Source of the DNA: Legionella parisiensis
GTDB taxonomy: Bacteria > Pseudomonadota > Gammaproteobacteria > Legionellales > Legionellaceae
Assembly: GCF_001467945.1 (NCBI RefSeq)
Contig: NZ_LNYQ01000012.1
Span: 1-64,000, forward strand
Reading direction: 5' to 3'
DNA: 64,000 nt
Below the pieces are notes generated by a model. The model was not told where the DNA came from and did no database searches. It saw nothing but the letters and a program-made list of their open reading frames with translations. The stretch's first letter is position 1. Every line of letters begins with the position of its first letter. This document shows, piece after piece, positions 50,041 through 60,168 of the stretch. A program made the position numbers and the translations under genes.

Positions 50041-51153
50041 ATGTCTAAAAAAGCCCTTTATTTGGCAGGTGGTGGTGCTCGAGGCGCCTACCAGGCTGGT
50101 GTTCTGAAAGCAATTGGTCATATTTTGCAAGTTAAAACGTTACCCTTTGAAATGGTCAGCGGGGTTAGCGTGGGAAGTATCAATGCAGCAGTACTTGCTG
50201 AAAATGCAGATGATTTTCCAACGGCACTTGATAAACTAGAGACCATTTGGAGTGAAATTCATTGCCAACAAGTCTATAAAGCCAGTAACTTCGCATTAAG
50301 CAAATCCGTGATGCGGAATATGAGCACCATGATGCTCAAGCAGCGGCAGGCAGCTCATTTACTTGATACTACCCCCCTGAAAGAAATGATTGAAGGTGGT
50401 CTTGATTTCACCAAAATTGCGCAAAATATAAGCGATGGATATCTGAATACACTGGAAATAATTAGTAGTTGTTACGAAACACGCCAAACTATTTCTTTTT
50501 ACGAGCACAGCAATCCCGAATTCACGGACTGGAATTACCCGCGGCACGGCAGCAAGCGCGTTAGCTTCGAGGCAGAGCATATTTTAGCATCCAGCGCCTT
50601 GCCTTTATTTTTTCCAACAGTTTTGCTCGATGGATTTCATTATGGCGATGGCAGTGTGGGCCTAGCTGCCCCTCTTCGCGGCTCCATTCGTTTTGAAGTA
50701 GACAAAATCCTAATTTTAGGAACTCGAGCACTACCCACATTTGTAGAGCAAGAAAATTTACGCAATCATGATGACATTCCCTTTTCTCATATTTTTGGGA
50801 ATATGTTAAATGCGCTTTTTTTAGATAACCTTGACCGCGATATTGAAATGGTCAATCGAATGAACGAAATTGCCATGCTTCTGTCGATATGGAAAAAACG
50901 CCGCTCGCCATGGCGCCCCATTACAACATTACATTTACGACCCAGTAGAGACTTGGCACCGTTGGCTCAAATACATTTTAAAGCCTTGCCTACATTACTG
51001 CGGTACCTCCTCAATTTCTTAGGAGAGAAAAAGCATTCAGGCGATCTTTTAAGTTTTGTGCTTTTCGAACGTGACTACACAAGAGAATTACTTGAGCTTG
51101 GTTTTCAAGATACGATTAATAATGCCAAGGAAGTTACGGCTTTTTTCGAGTAA
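50041..51153 (+). CDS. Patatin-like phospholipase
   Basis: A 370-residue serine lipase of the patatin family. The oxyanion loop GGGARGAYQ (about 10-18), the nucleophile S43 in GVSVGS (GxSxG), and the catalytic aspartate in YGDGSVG (about 205) are all present, so the Ser-Asp dyad is complete. There is no signal peptide, so it is cytosolic or secreted by another route. In Legionella several patatin-like proteins are Dot/Icm substrates, but housekeeping forms also exist; this one cannot be assigned. It is divergent from the membrane protein at 48.7 kb. Confidence 0.85.
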   Translation: MSKKALYLAGGGARGAYQAGVLKAIGHILQVKTLPFEMVSGVSVGSINAAVLAENADDFPTALDKLETIWSEIHCQQVYKASNFALSKSVMRNMSTMMLKQRQAAHLLDTTPLKEMIEGGLDFTKIAQNISDGYLNTLEIISSCYETRQTISFYEHSNPEFTDWNYPRHGSKRVSFEAEHILASSALPLFFPTVLLDGFHYGDGSVGLAAPLRGSIRFEVDKILILGTRALPTFVEQENLRNHDDIPFSHIFGNMLNALFLDNLDRDIEMVNRMNEIAMLLSIWKKRRSPWRPITTLHLRPSRDLAPLAQIHFKALPTLLRYLLNFLGEKKHSGDLLSFVLFERDYTRELLELGFQDTINNAKEVTAFFE

Positions 51154-51224
51154 CTTTCTTAGTAACCAAATTATCCGACAGCCATCCGTAACAGGGCAAT
51201 AACCGCGCCTCTCCTATTTCAGTG

Positions 51225-53108
51225 TCAAATTTTTAGGTAATGTTCTAGCCGTTTGGCTGACATCGGTTTATTAAAATAAAACCCTTGGAATTTATGGCAA
51301 TTATGTGATTCTAAATACTCCAACTGAGCGGGGGTTTCAACACCCTCGGCAATTAAATCCAAGTGTAAATTGCTTGCTATATCGATAATTGCTTGCAGAA
51401 TCACTTCATCTGATCGGTTAAAATTAATATTTTTTATAAATGATTGAGCAATTTTTAATTGATCAATGGGCAGTTTATTCAGATAATTGAACCCTGAATT
51501 ACCCATACCAAAATCATCCAGTACAATACTTACACCAAGTTTCTTCAATTCATTAATTGATTCAATCACATTTTCTGTATTGATAATGACATTTTCAGTG
51601 ACTTCTACTTTCAGATATTTAGGCTCTAATTTGCTTGTTTTTAATATCTTTTTAACCATAGTAGCAAAATTAGGTTGTATGAGTTGTTTCGTTGCAATAT
51701 TTACTGAAATAGGAAAGGGCTGGATTCCTTTGTCTTGCCAATCTTTATTTTGAGTGCAAGCAGTCTGAATAACCCATTCACCTATTGGTACAATAAGCCC
51801 CGTTTCTTCCGCAACTGGTATAAAATCCGTAGGTAATACAAGACCCTTTTGCGGATGTTGCCAGCGAATTAATGCTTCGACCCCAATTAACTTCTGATTC
51901 TTACTGTCATATTGGGGTTGATATTCTAAAAAAAATTCGTTTTCAATTAGTCCACGACGAAGATCGGATTCTTTTTCTAAACGCCCAATACATTTTTCTT
52001 GCAATTCAGAGGTATATAATTGAAATTGATTCCCACCTAAGCCCTTTGCCCGATACATCGCTAGATCAGCATTATGCAAAAGCTCTTCAACTGTTGAACC
52101 ATCTTGGGGATAAATGCTGATCCCAAGACTTGCAGAAATTATAATATCTTGATGGCCGATATGTAGACTTTTATTGATTGTATCTAAAATTCTTTTTGCA
52201 ATATGTTCGACATGTTCAATTTTATGTATTTCTGCTGAAACAGAAATAAAAATAAATTCATCACCACTTAAACGTCCAATGATATCTTCATTTCTTGTGG
52301 CCTCAGTCAGGCGTTCTGCTATTAATTTCAATAGGATATCGCCTGTCTCATGGTTAAAACTATCATTGATAAGTTTAAATCGATCAAGATCGATAAAAAT
52401 CACGGCAAACATTGAATGATGTTTTTGAGCCCGAGAAATTTCCTGCCTCATCCTGTCGACAAGCCAAGTCCGATTGGGTAATTTGGTTAAGCTATCATGG
52501 GTTGACTGATATTCCAGCACTGCTAATGTTTTTTGTAAGGAAACCGTTCGTTCTTCAACAGTTTTTTCCAAAATTTTCTCGCGATTTTTTGATTCTTGCA
52601 TCAATCGCCATTTTTTTGTTAAAGAACAGGCTAATTGCCTTACAGAAATACTATCAAAGGGTTTTTTGAGAATTAATAAATTGTCGCTCAGCCCTAATTC
52701 TGCTACAGTTTTCTCCCATGTATAATCGGAGTATGCAGTGCAAATTACAATCTGTATTTCCTCATCTAATGCCCAAAGACGTTTAATGGTTTCAATCCCG
52801 TCTAACCCAGGAGGCATGCGAATATCAACAAAAGCTAGGGCATAAGGAGCTCCCTGCTCTAAAGCCCGTTGAACGTATTGAACCCCTTCCTCTCCTTGAG
52901 AAACGCAGTCTATTTGAAAAGCAGGAAAATCAATTTCATCAAATTCTGATTTTTTCAAGTCGTCTTCTATATTATCCCCAAAAACCAGGTGATTGAGTTT
53001 GTTAAGTGCAACACTTGATTCTCTTATTTTTAATATTTTTTGAAAGTCAAGATGAATGGCAGGATTATCATCAATAATTAAGATTTTAAAATCATTTTGA
53101 TTATTCAT
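51225..53108 (-). CDS. Response regulator with GGDEF and EAL domains
   Basis: Predicted c-di-GMP turnover enzyme. The 627-residue protein has a receiver (about 5-165, phospho-acceptor D95 in FVDIRMPPG), a coiled linker (about 170-200), a GGDEF domain (about 205-365) with SGDEF (281-285) and an RNED inhibitory-site motif (272-275), and an EAL domain (about 385-625). The EAL domain keeps E411-A-L413, the VTEN and DDFG residues, LIAEGVE and the final QGFYF, so phosphodiesterase activity is plausible. Ser replacing the first Gly of GGDEF is tolerated in active cyclases. Its start overlaps the upstream MHYT histidine kinase gene by 8 bases, so the two are a cognate signalling pair. Confidence 0.9.
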   Translation of the reverse strand: MNNQNDFKILIIDDNPAIHLDFQKILKIRESSVALNKLNHLVFGDNIEDDLKKSEFDEIDFPAFQIDCVSQGEEGVQYVQRALEQGAPYALAFVDIRMPPGLDGIETIKRLWALDEEIQIVICTAYSDYTWEKTVAELGLSDNLLILKKPFDSISVRQLACSLTKKWRLMQESKNREKILEKTVEERTVSLQKTLAVLEYQSTHDSLTKLPNRTWLVDRMRQEISRAQKHHSMFAVIFIDLDRFKLINDSFNHETGDILLKLIAERLTEATRNEDIIGRLSGDEFIFISVSAEIHKIEHVEHIAKRILDTINKSLHIGHQDIIISASLGISIYPQDGSTVEELLHNADLAMYRAKGLGGNQFQLYTSELQEKCIGRLEKESDLRRGLIENEFFLEYQPQYDSKNQKLIGVEALIRWQHPQKGLVLPTDFIPVAEETGLIVPIGEWVIQTACTQNKDWQDKGIQPFPISVNIATKQLIQPNFATMVKKILKTSKLEPKYLKVEVTENVIINTENVIESINELKKLGVSIVLDDFGMGNSGFNYLNKLPIDQLKIAQSFIKNINFNRSDEVILQAIIDIASNLHLDLIAEGVETPAQLEYLESHNCHKFQGFYFNKPMSAKRLEHYLKI

Positions 53109-54762
53109 GATTTACTCCTCTCATCTTTTTGAGAAAACTTGCTTTGCGATTAGGTAAGTAAATGGTAAAAGTAGCACCCTTTTCAATACCCTCACTATTA
53201 GCATGAATTTCTCCCCCCAACTCATTTATAGCAAGTGCAGAGGCATGAAGGCCAAATCCATGACCCGATTGTTTCGTTGTAAAACCAAAAATAAAAATTT
53301 TATCTAAATTTTCTTTTTCAATACCAATACCATTATCAAAAACCTGGATTTCAATTTTATCTTTATAATTTGTCAAACTCGTTTTAACAATTAGCGTTTT
53401 ATTTAGATTTGACGATTCGAGTAGCGCATCCTTTGCATTAGACATAAGATTACCTAGAACTTGAAACAATTTTATCTTGTCCACCACAATAGGTTTGATA
53501 TCACCATATTCTTTCGTAATTTTAATATCTTTTTTTAGGTAAATGCCTGATAAGAGAAGCGTCTCATCAACTAGATCATTAATAGAAATAATCTCCTCAA
53601 AGTCATCCACTTTGATAACATTTTGTTGGGTAGATATGATGCTTTTGATAAGTCCCACATTTTTAGAAATTTCTTTTAATTCTCCTGACTGCAGTTCATG
53701 TTCTTTGCTCCAACACTGAGCTAATTCATTAATATACGCCACCACATGAATGCCGTGCGGATCTTGACTTAGAAAGAGGGCTAAATCTTCTTTATGAGTG
53801 TTAAATAGATCAGCTAATTTTTTTATATCTTTTAAGGGTGATGAATTCTGGCTCGCTATCACCGTTTCGACTGAAATATTAACCGAATTCAGTACGTTAC
53901 CCACATTGTGCAAAACAGAGGCTGAGATTTCCGCCATACCTAATTCACGTGCTTTTTCAAACTGATGCTGATTTTTAGCTTCTTTATAAGAAGAAGCCAA
54001 AAAGGCAACCCCTAAAATGACTATAGTCAATGCAGCAATTATAGTTGCCAAGACGGTTTGATTAAGCCCTTGGTAACTGCTTATACTGATGGGCGTACAT
54101 AGGGGAGTAAACACTGACGCAGCCATTCCTGTATAATGCATCCCACAAATCGCCAAGCCCATAGTGATTGCCGATAAAATTTTAATCCTGCTTCTTAATT
54201 TTAAAATAACCGTATTACTTTTTAGGGCAAACCAAATCGCTGCTACTGAAGCAAGAATTGCCACTAGGATTGATAACAAAAATAGACTAGGCAGGTAAGC
54301 AATATTTAAAGAAATAAGCATTGCTGCCATTCCAGTGTAATGCATAGAAGCAATCGCTAATCCTAAAATGAAACCACCTGCAAGAAGATGAATTATATTA
54401 ATTATTGATTTTTTTAATAAAAACAAGGCGAACCAAGAAGCCAAAATAGCAACAAAAAGAGAAAAAACGGTCCAAATCAAATCGTACTCTAAAATGAGAC
54501 CAGGGATAGAGAATGAGAGCATCCCAATAAAATGCATAGACCAAATTCCAGATCCCATGGCAATAGAACCACCCACTAACCAGAGTCTCGCATCTTGTTT
54601 TGTATTATTGTGATCTCTTAAGCGACCTGTTGAATCAAGTGCTATATAAGAGGCCATTATTGCCACTAAAAAAGAGAGAACAACCAATTTGGGATCATAG
54701 ACCCCTATTAATTGATTAAGTGGCAGGGGATTCACTTGAAAAAAGTCAGTATCAGTATACAT
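53101..54762 (-). CDS. MHYT-domain membrane histidine kinase
   Basis: A 553-residue sensor kinase. The N-terminal 250 residues form an MHYT sensor with seven predicted transmembrane helices and three motifs, MHFIG (76-80), MHYTG (140-144) and MHYTG (208-212). MHYT domains are proposed to bind copper and sense a diatomic gas. A linker (about 260-280) leads to a phospho-acceptor helix with H285 in SVLHNVGNVLNSV, and a HATPase domain with the N box (about 430), DNGIGI and GHGFGLHAS motifs. It overlaps the GGDEF-EAL gene by 8 bases. The ligand is unproved. Confidence 0.88.
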   Translation of the reverse strand: MYTDTDFFQVNPLPLNQLIGVYDPKLVVLSFLVAIMASYIALDSTGRLRDHNNTKQDARLWLVGGSIAMGSGIWSMHFIGMLSFSIPGLILEYDLIWTVFSLFVAILASWFALFLLKKSIINIIHLLAGGFILGLAIASMHYTGMAAMLISLNIAYLPSLFLLSILVAILASVAAIWFALKSNTVILKLRSRIKILSAITMGLAICGMHYTGMAASVFTPLCTPISISSYQGLNQTVLATIIAALTIVILGVAFLASSYKEAKNQHQFEKARELGMAEISASVLHNVGNVLNSVNISVETVIASQNSSPLKDIKKLADLFNTHKEDLALFLSQDPHGIHVVAYINELAQCWSKEHELQSGELKEISKNVGLIKSIISTQQNVIKVDDFEEIISINDLVDETLLLSGIYLKKDIKITKEYGDIKPIVVDKIKLFQVLGNLMSNAKDALLESSNLNKTLIVKTSLTNYKDKIEIQVFDNGIGIEKENLDKIFIFGFTTKQSGHGFGLHASALAINELGGEIHANSEGIEKGATFTIYLPNRKASFLKKMRGVNHE

Positions 54763-54811
54763 TTCCGTTAATATTCTTTATATTTTGTTTTAAGTGTAGC
54801 AGGATTTTATA

Positions 54812-55414
54812 TTGAATATTTTGCATAAAGTGACTAAAAAATCGACTAAAATTATTACGATAATCCTTTTCTATTTAATTCTCACAATAAGTCTCATTGT
54901 TTACTTTGCCTTTCATCAAAGCGCAGTCAAACTGGATGGTGGAATTTATTTCGATCAACCTCAATCCATCACTCATTTTGAACTAATTGATCATCATGGG
55001 AATTTATTTACAGAAAAACAACTAGAAGGTCATTGGTCTTTACTATTTTTTGGCTTTAGTTTGTGTCCCATGATTTGTCCTTTTACTATGCAAACGCTAA
55101 ATCAAACTTATGAAAGCCTGGCTAAAAAGAAAAGGCCTCGAATTATTTTCATTTCGGTTGATCCTGAACATGATTCCTTGCAAAGGTTAAACCAATTTAT
55201 TCATCAATTTAATTCAAATTTTATAGCCCTTAGAGGAGAAATGTCGACGATAAATTCCTTACAAAAGCAGCTGCATGTTACGATCTCAACCACCCCAATG
55301 AGTCATGGAGCAGAAATTATACTCATCAGTCCAAAAGCAAAGATGCAGGCTTATTTTTACCATCCTATTCAAGTAAAAACTTTAGTATCGGATTTGAATC
55401 ACTTAATTAATTAA
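54812..55414 (+). CDS. SCO1/SenC-family copper chaperone-like protein
   Basis: Thioredoxin-fold protein that in this family delivers copper to cytochrome oxidase or acts as a redox protein. The 200-residue product begins at a TTG codon (AGGAT upstream); no ATG start in a better position is seen. It has an N-terminal anchor (about 14-34), the metal-binding C85-P-M-I-C89 pair and the distal histidine H165 in MSHGAE. It is divergent from the MHYT kinase, 49 bases apart. Because MHYT is thought to bind copper, a copper link is possible but speculative. Confidence 0.82.
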   Translation: MNILHKVTKKSTKIITIILFYLILTISLIVYFAFHQSAVKLDGGIYFDQPQSITHFELIDHHGNLFTEKQLEGHWSLLFFGFSLCPMICPFTMQTLNQTYESLAKKKRPRIIFISVDPEHDSLQRLNQFIHQFNSNFIALRGEMSTINSLQKQLHVTISTTPMSHGAEIILISPKAKMQAYFYHPIQVKTLVSDLNHLIN

Positions 55415-55493
55415 CGTGTGTTCGACAAAATAGGCATAAGAATGCTTTTTGTGTCCTAAACAGGAAGTGACTCTCCGCTTTTTCCTCAGCAAG

Positions 55494-56294
55494 CTACGCT
55501 AACTCATGCAAAAAGGTCAGTACCTCTTGGGTTTCAGGCTTCATGCCGTGCCAAATAAAAAAAGCCTCAGCAGCTTGTTCTACCAACATTCCCAGGCCGT
55601 CTACCGCGTCACAACCTGACTCTCTAGCATATTGGACAAATGCTGTTATGCCGTTTTGCTTATAAGATAAATCATAACAAAATGGTTTTGCTGACATGCA
55701 TGCGGTCGGCAACACTACAAACTCTCCTGCCAAACTGGCAGAAGTCGCATTAATCACGATATCAAAGGGGCCCTCAATCTCATTCAAGCTCACACATCGA
55801 GTTTGCGGAAAAGCACGTTGAAACTCCTCCGCTTTGGATAAAGTACGATTCCCAATAAGCAGTTCAGCAGGCTGATGCTCCAATAGGGGATAAACTATTC
55901 CGCGTGCCGCTCCGCCTGCCCCTAAGATTAATACACGCTTTCCCTCAACCAAGATATGTCGATGCAAATCACGAATTAATCCCACACCATCAGTATTGTC
56001 TGCATGTAATTGATTTGCTTGCATCCATAATGTATTTGCAGCCCCAGCCTTTTTACACCGTAGACTATGCTGTTGCGCCATCGCAAAAGCGCGCTGCTTG
56101 AAAGGTAAAGTAACATTCATCCCCTTGCCATTTTGAGTAAAAAAATCAGATACTTGTTGCTCAAAGGACGAATCATCTGCCTTAATTTTTTCGTAAGTCA
56201 GTTGCACATTCATTTGTTTAGCAAAACACTGATGAATTATCGGAGATAAACTATGTGCAATAGGATTACCAATAACTGCAAAACGCTGAGACAC
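55494..56294 (-). CDS. aroE: Shikimate dehydrogenase
   Basis: NADPH-dependent step of the shikimate pathway to aromatic amino acids. The frame opens at 56336, but a GTG at 56294 follows AGGAGG with a six-base spacer and gives the expected N-terminus [17 protein letters not shown] and 266 residues, normal for AroE. The NADPH-binding motif [11 protein letters not shown] and the catalytic lysine in [11 protein letters not shown] are present. It is a single gene. Confidence 0.93.
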   Translation of the reverse strand: MSQRFAVIGNPIAHSLSPIIHQCFAKQMNVQLTYEKIKADDSSFEQQVSDFFTQNGKGMNVTLPFKQRAFAMAQQHSLRCKKAGAANTLWMQANQLHADNTDGVGLIRDLHRHILVEGKRVLILGAGGAARGIVYPLLEHQPAELLIGNRTLSKAEEFQRAFPQTRCVSLNEIEGPFDIVINATSASLAGEFVVLPTACMSAKPFCYDLSYKQNGITAFVQYARESGCDAVDGLGMLVEQAAEAFFIWHGMKPETQEVLTFLHELA

Positions 56295-56336
56295 CTTTAC
56301 CCTCCTATTCTGGTTAGTTGATTGTATCTGAAGCAC

Positions 56337-56663
56337 TATAACTCACAACAAATTACTGCATTATCAGAAAAACAAGAGAATTGGTAAAGCAACAGAACCC
56401 TATACTCCTTTCCTCGTCGTAATTTAATCCTAACCACACTGCTTATGCGATATTAAGCGTGAGTAGATGTACAGGGCAAATTATCAAGGAATTAGCTATA
56501 TTTCAATGAAGTAATCACCGAATAAATAATTAATTTCTTGAAAAAAACGTATCTCTCTACAAATAATTAAAGTAACTGATCTCTTTTGTTCCTCAATATC
56601 CTAATGATACTGAAGAGCAGAGAGATATAATAAGATACTCTTGTTGAGTTAAGGGAAAATTCA
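56337..56663. other. Intergenic stretch with candidate promoter
   Basis: This 327-base gap lies between the divergent aroE and the cyclic-nucleotide-binding gene. A TATAAT hexamer (56626-56631) lies 32 bases before the gene at 56664, but the -35 region (AATGAT near 56603) is weak. A GGGA sequence precedes the ATG. No gene or RNA was recognised in the gap. Confidence 0.4.
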
Positions 56664-57290
56664 ATGAGCGACTTTTCCGAAAATGAAAATAATATCCTGA
56701 GGAACAGCCCATTATTAAATCATTTATCTGAGGAAAACTATCAAGCATTCATGGCAATTTCATCACGATCTACTTTCGGAAAAGGCGATATTTTGCTTAA
56801 GGAAGGAGAGCTAAATGATGATTTTTTTATTATTGTTTCAGGAACAGTTGGACTCTATAAAAAAGAAAATGAAAATGCGGTCCCTGAATTGATCGACACC
56901 CTGACCTCAGGTCAAACACTTGATGAAATGAGGGTTATTCAAAACCGCACATGCACACTAACGGTGATCGCAACTGAACCTATAGTTGTACTACAAACCT
57001 CTATAAGTAGATTACATGCATTGGAAAATCATCAATGTCATGATGCTATCGTAGAATCAGTAATTAAAATAATAAGCGACCGCTTATTTCACAGTAACGA
57101 AACCATTCTCAATAAAATACATGAAAAAAAGAGGAAAAATAAACAGTTTATTTGCATCCTGTTTGGTATGCTCATTCTTGTCGTTTTCTTATGTGAGGTG
57201 GGTTTAGGACTTTATTACACTTTAAATCCCACTGATTTTTGTAACCATTTGAATTCGCTTCCCGCTGAAAATACAAAAGTTGCATTCTAG
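56664..57290 (+). CDS. Cyclic-nucleotide-binding domain protein with C-terminal membrane anchor
   Basis: A 208-residue protein. Residues about 15-130 form a CRP-like cyclic nucleotide-binding domain with KGDILLKEGELNDDFFIIVSG and a phosphate-binding cassette retaining E88 and R95 (LDEM...NRTCT), in a sequence less conserved than CRP. There is no helix-turn-helix DNA-binding domain. A charged Lys-rich linker (about 150-160) leads to one hydrophobic helix (about 161-187), then a short tail. It is probably membrane-tethered and cytosolic-facing, perhaps an adaptor that responds to cAMP or c-di-GMP; the ligand is unknown. Confidence 0.78.
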   Translation: MSDFSENENNILRNSPLLNHLSEENYQAFMAISSRSTFGKGDILLKEGELNDDFFIIVSGTVGLYKKENENAVPELIDTLTSGQTLDEMRVIQNRTCTLTVIATEPIVVLQTSISRLHALENHQCHDAIVESVIKIISDRLFHSNETILNKIHEKKRKNKQFICILFGMLILVVFLCEVGLGLYYTLNPTDFCNHLNSLPAENTKVAF

Positions 57291-57368
57291 CAATGAGATA
57301 CAGGACAGCCAAGTTCTATGTTGCAGCCCAGGACAAGCAACGCCGTAACCCAGGCTAAAAACTGCTTC

Positions 57369-59960
57369 TTAGCTTACCATCAGGCTTTTAGAAACTACTT
57401 CAGCTAAATCACGTGATAAATCGAGCTTAGCTAATTGCTCCAATTGCTCTCGCATCAACGTTTGTCTGGGCTTGTCATAACGTTTCCAGCGAGTAAATGG
57501 ATTTGCTAAACGCGCGGCAACTTGTGGGTTAATTTTATCGAGTGTTACCAACATTTCAGTTAAAAAATGATAACCACTTCCATCAAGAGCATGAAAATTG
57601 CGTGGATTTGCCATACAAAATGCACCGATCAGCGCACGGACTTTATTGGGGTTTTTAATACTAAAAGCTGAATGTTTTAATAATACTTTTACATGAGTCA
57701 AAGTGTCCGGCAATTGACTGGTCGCTTGAATTGCAAACCATTTATCTAAAACCAAATCATCTCTAGACCATTGTTTATAAAAATCATCAATTGCTTGCTC
57801 TCGCAATCCCTGATTTGTGCAATTTACCAATAAGGAGAAACTGGCGATTTGATCCGTCATGGTCTGCGCCGCCATATATTGCTGTTCACATACATCTAAA
57901 GCAGTCACTTCCTTAGCTTTCATCATGAGCCATAGACAAACATTACGTAATTTCCTACGACCATAAGCCGGTCCATTCATACGGTTATCTTCTATCTGCC
58001 ATAGTTGTTGATACAGCGACTGAGCAGTTTCATACAAGAACCATCCTAATTGCTGGTGGAAAAAATCACGGACGTTTTCTACAGCGCTCACGTCCACATT
58101 GTCTAGCCTTGTAGCAATATCCTCAAAACCTGGAGGAGTCAGTAATTCCGCACGCAAATCAGCATCTAATGAATCATCCAGCAGCACATGCTTCAAAGCA
58201 GAAACTAAAGCAGAAGGAATTTGCCATGTGCTGGACGGTTGCTGTAAGCATTCTTTAATGCAATTCAGAACGAGATTTTGCGCTGCATCCCATTTGGCAT
58301 AACCATCCACTTCATGCCGCAGTAAAAAAAGCAATTCCTCTTGAGACAAATCATATTTTAATTTAATCGGAGCAGAAAATTCGCGTAGTAATGAAACAAC
58401 AGGCTTTTCACTCAAACCGGAAAAAGCAAAACTCTGCTCTGCTTCTTTTAATTCTAAAACCTCTTGTTCAATCGACATCTGATGCCCATGAGCATCAAAT
58501 AAGGCAACACGAATAGGGATATGAAATGGCTTTTTATCCTTACACTCAGGAGTTGGCGGGCAATTTTGTTGCATTTTTAAGGTCAGCTTTCCCTGCGCAT
58601 ACTCACTGGTCACTGTTACCTCTGGGGTACCCGCTTGACTGTACCATCGTTTAAATTGAGTAAGATCAATATGATTGGCATCTTCCATCGCAGCAACAAA
58701 ATCATCAATAGTAACAGCCTGACCATCATGACGTTTAAAATATAAATCCATACCTCTTCTAAAACCTGCTTTACCCAAGAGCGTATGTTGCATGCGTATT
58801 ACTTCAGCCCCCTTATTATAAACTGTGGCTGTATAAAAATTATTTATTTCCTGATAAGACTCTGGTCTCACGGGATGCGCCATTGCTCCAGCATCCTCAG
58901 GAAATTGAGCACTTCGCAATGCCCTGACATCCATAATTCGGTTTACATCTCGCGAATTCATATCCCGAGAAAATTCCTGGTCGCGAAAAACAGTTAAGCC
59001 TTCTTTCAAACTTAATTGAAACCAGTCACGGCAAGTAATTCGATTACCAGTCCAGTTGTGAAAATATTCATGAGCAACCACCCCCTCTACATCAGCAAAA
59101 TCTTGATCCGTTGCGGTATCAGGACGTGCAAGAATGTACTTGGAGTTAAAAATATTTAATCCTTTATTCTCCATAGCCCCCATATTAAAGTCGCTAACCG
59201 CCACAATCATAAAAATGTCCAGATCATATTCCCGGCCATAGACTTCTTCGTCCCAGCGCATGGATTTTTTCAAAGACTCCATCGCATGGGCACACTTATC
59301 TTCATTTCCTGGCTCAACATAAATACGCAGATCAATGGTACGGCCAGAACAGGTAACAAACTTATCGCGAATGCACGCTAAATCTCCGGCAACCAACGCA
59401 AATAAATACGATGGCTTTTTGAAAGGATCATTCCAAACCACCCAATGACGTCCATCATCAGTAGCGCCTGATTCAAGTAAATTTCCATTGGATAATAAAA
59501 TAGGGTATTGCTTTTTATCGGCTGATATTCGTGTAGTATAAGCAGCTAAAACATCAGGCCGGTCTAGAAAATAAGTAATGCGCCGAAAGCCCTCAGCTTC
59601 GCATTGAGTACAAAACAAATGATTGGAGCGATAAAGCCCGGATAATTGAGTGTTTTTTTGCGGATAAATTCGCGTTACTACATTGAGTATGAGCTCATCG
59701 GGACAATTTTCAATCACAAGCGCATCCGCTTGTAACGTATAGGCAGATGATTCCAGTTTTTGGCCATTCATATGTACACTAACCAATTCCAAATCATCAC
59801 CATACAAGTGCAAGGGACCTTCATGTTGACGGATTAATTTCAACTCACTACTTACCAAAGCATGATCATCATACAGGTCAAAATTTAAATTCACAGTCTT
59901 TACTGTAAAAAAAGGAGGCTGGTAGTTTTTTAAATAAACGGTTGTGTCAGGCATGATCAT
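57369..59960 (-). CDS. pepN: Aminopeptidase N
   Basis: Cytosolic M1 zinc aminopeptidase that finishes peptide degradation. The 863-residue protein has the GAMEN exopeptidase motif (261-265), the zinc ligands H297 and H301 with catalytic E298 in HEYFHNWTGNR, and the third ligand E320. The full-length C-terminal helical domain (about 540-863) is present. The start ATG at 59960 has AGGATG upstream; the second ATG two codons later is less well spaced. It is convergent with the cyclic-nucleotide-binding gene. Confidence 0.97.
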   Translation of the reverse strand: MIMPDTTVYLKNYQPPFFTVKTVNLNFDLYDDHALVSSELKLIRQHEGPLHLYGDDLELVSVHMNGQKLESSAYTLQADALVIENCPDELILNVVTRIYPQKNTQLSGLYRSNHLFCTQCEAEGFRRITYFLDRPDVLAAYTTRISADKKQYPILLSNGNLLESGATDDGRHWVVWNDPFKKPSYLFALVAGDLACIRDKFVTCSGRTIDLRIYVEPGNEDKCAHAMESLKKSMRWDEEVYGREYDLDIFMIVAVSDFNMGAMENKGLNIFNSKYILARPDTATDQDFADVEGVVAHEYFHNWTGNRITCRDWFQLSLKEGLTVFRDQEFSRDMNSRDVNRIMDVRALRSAQFPEDAGAMAHPVRPESYQEINNFYTATVYNKGAEVIRMQHTLLGKAGFRRGMDLYFKRHDGQAVTIDDFVAAMEDANHIDLTQFKRWYSQAGTPEVTVTSEYAQGKLTLKMQQNCPPTPECKDKKPFHIPIRVALFDAHGHQMSIEQEVLELKEAEQSFAFSGLSEKPVVSLLREFSAPIKLKYDLSQEELLFLLRHEVDGYAKWDAAQNLVLNCIKECLQQPSSTWQIPSALVSALKHVLLDDSLDADLRAELLTPPGFEDIATRLDNVDVSAVENVRDFFHQQLGWFLYETAQSLYQQLWQIEDNRMNGPAYGRRKLRNVCLWLMMKAKEVTALDVCEQQYMAAQTMTDQIASFSLLVNCTNQGLREQAIDDFYKQWSRDDLVLDKWFAIQATSQLPDTLTHVKVLLKHSAFSIKNPNKVRALIGAFCMANPRNFHALDGSGYHFLTEMLVTLDKINPQVAARLANPFTRWKRYDKPRQTLMREQLEQLAKLDLSRDLAEVVSKSLMVS

Positions 59961-60168
59961 TACATCCTATGAAAAATGCGATTAAGTTTATTGAGTTATA
60001 TAAAAATTTTCTTAGTTTAGCCTATAATGATTATAAAGGGGTAACTTCTTAGGTCAATCTTTATAAGTATTACGAAGTTAGCTGGAAATTCATTTATTGC
60101 TTTTACCAGTAAAATGCAATAAATGTAAAGAAACACAATATATCCTTCAAGGATAAAGGGGATGGCAT

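Noticed and set aside
57291-57368. Words shared with the nuoA-nuoB gap, such as ATAGAACTTG on the minus strand
   Set aside because: Only about ten identical bases with no extended alignment; chance similarity is likely in AT-rich DNA.
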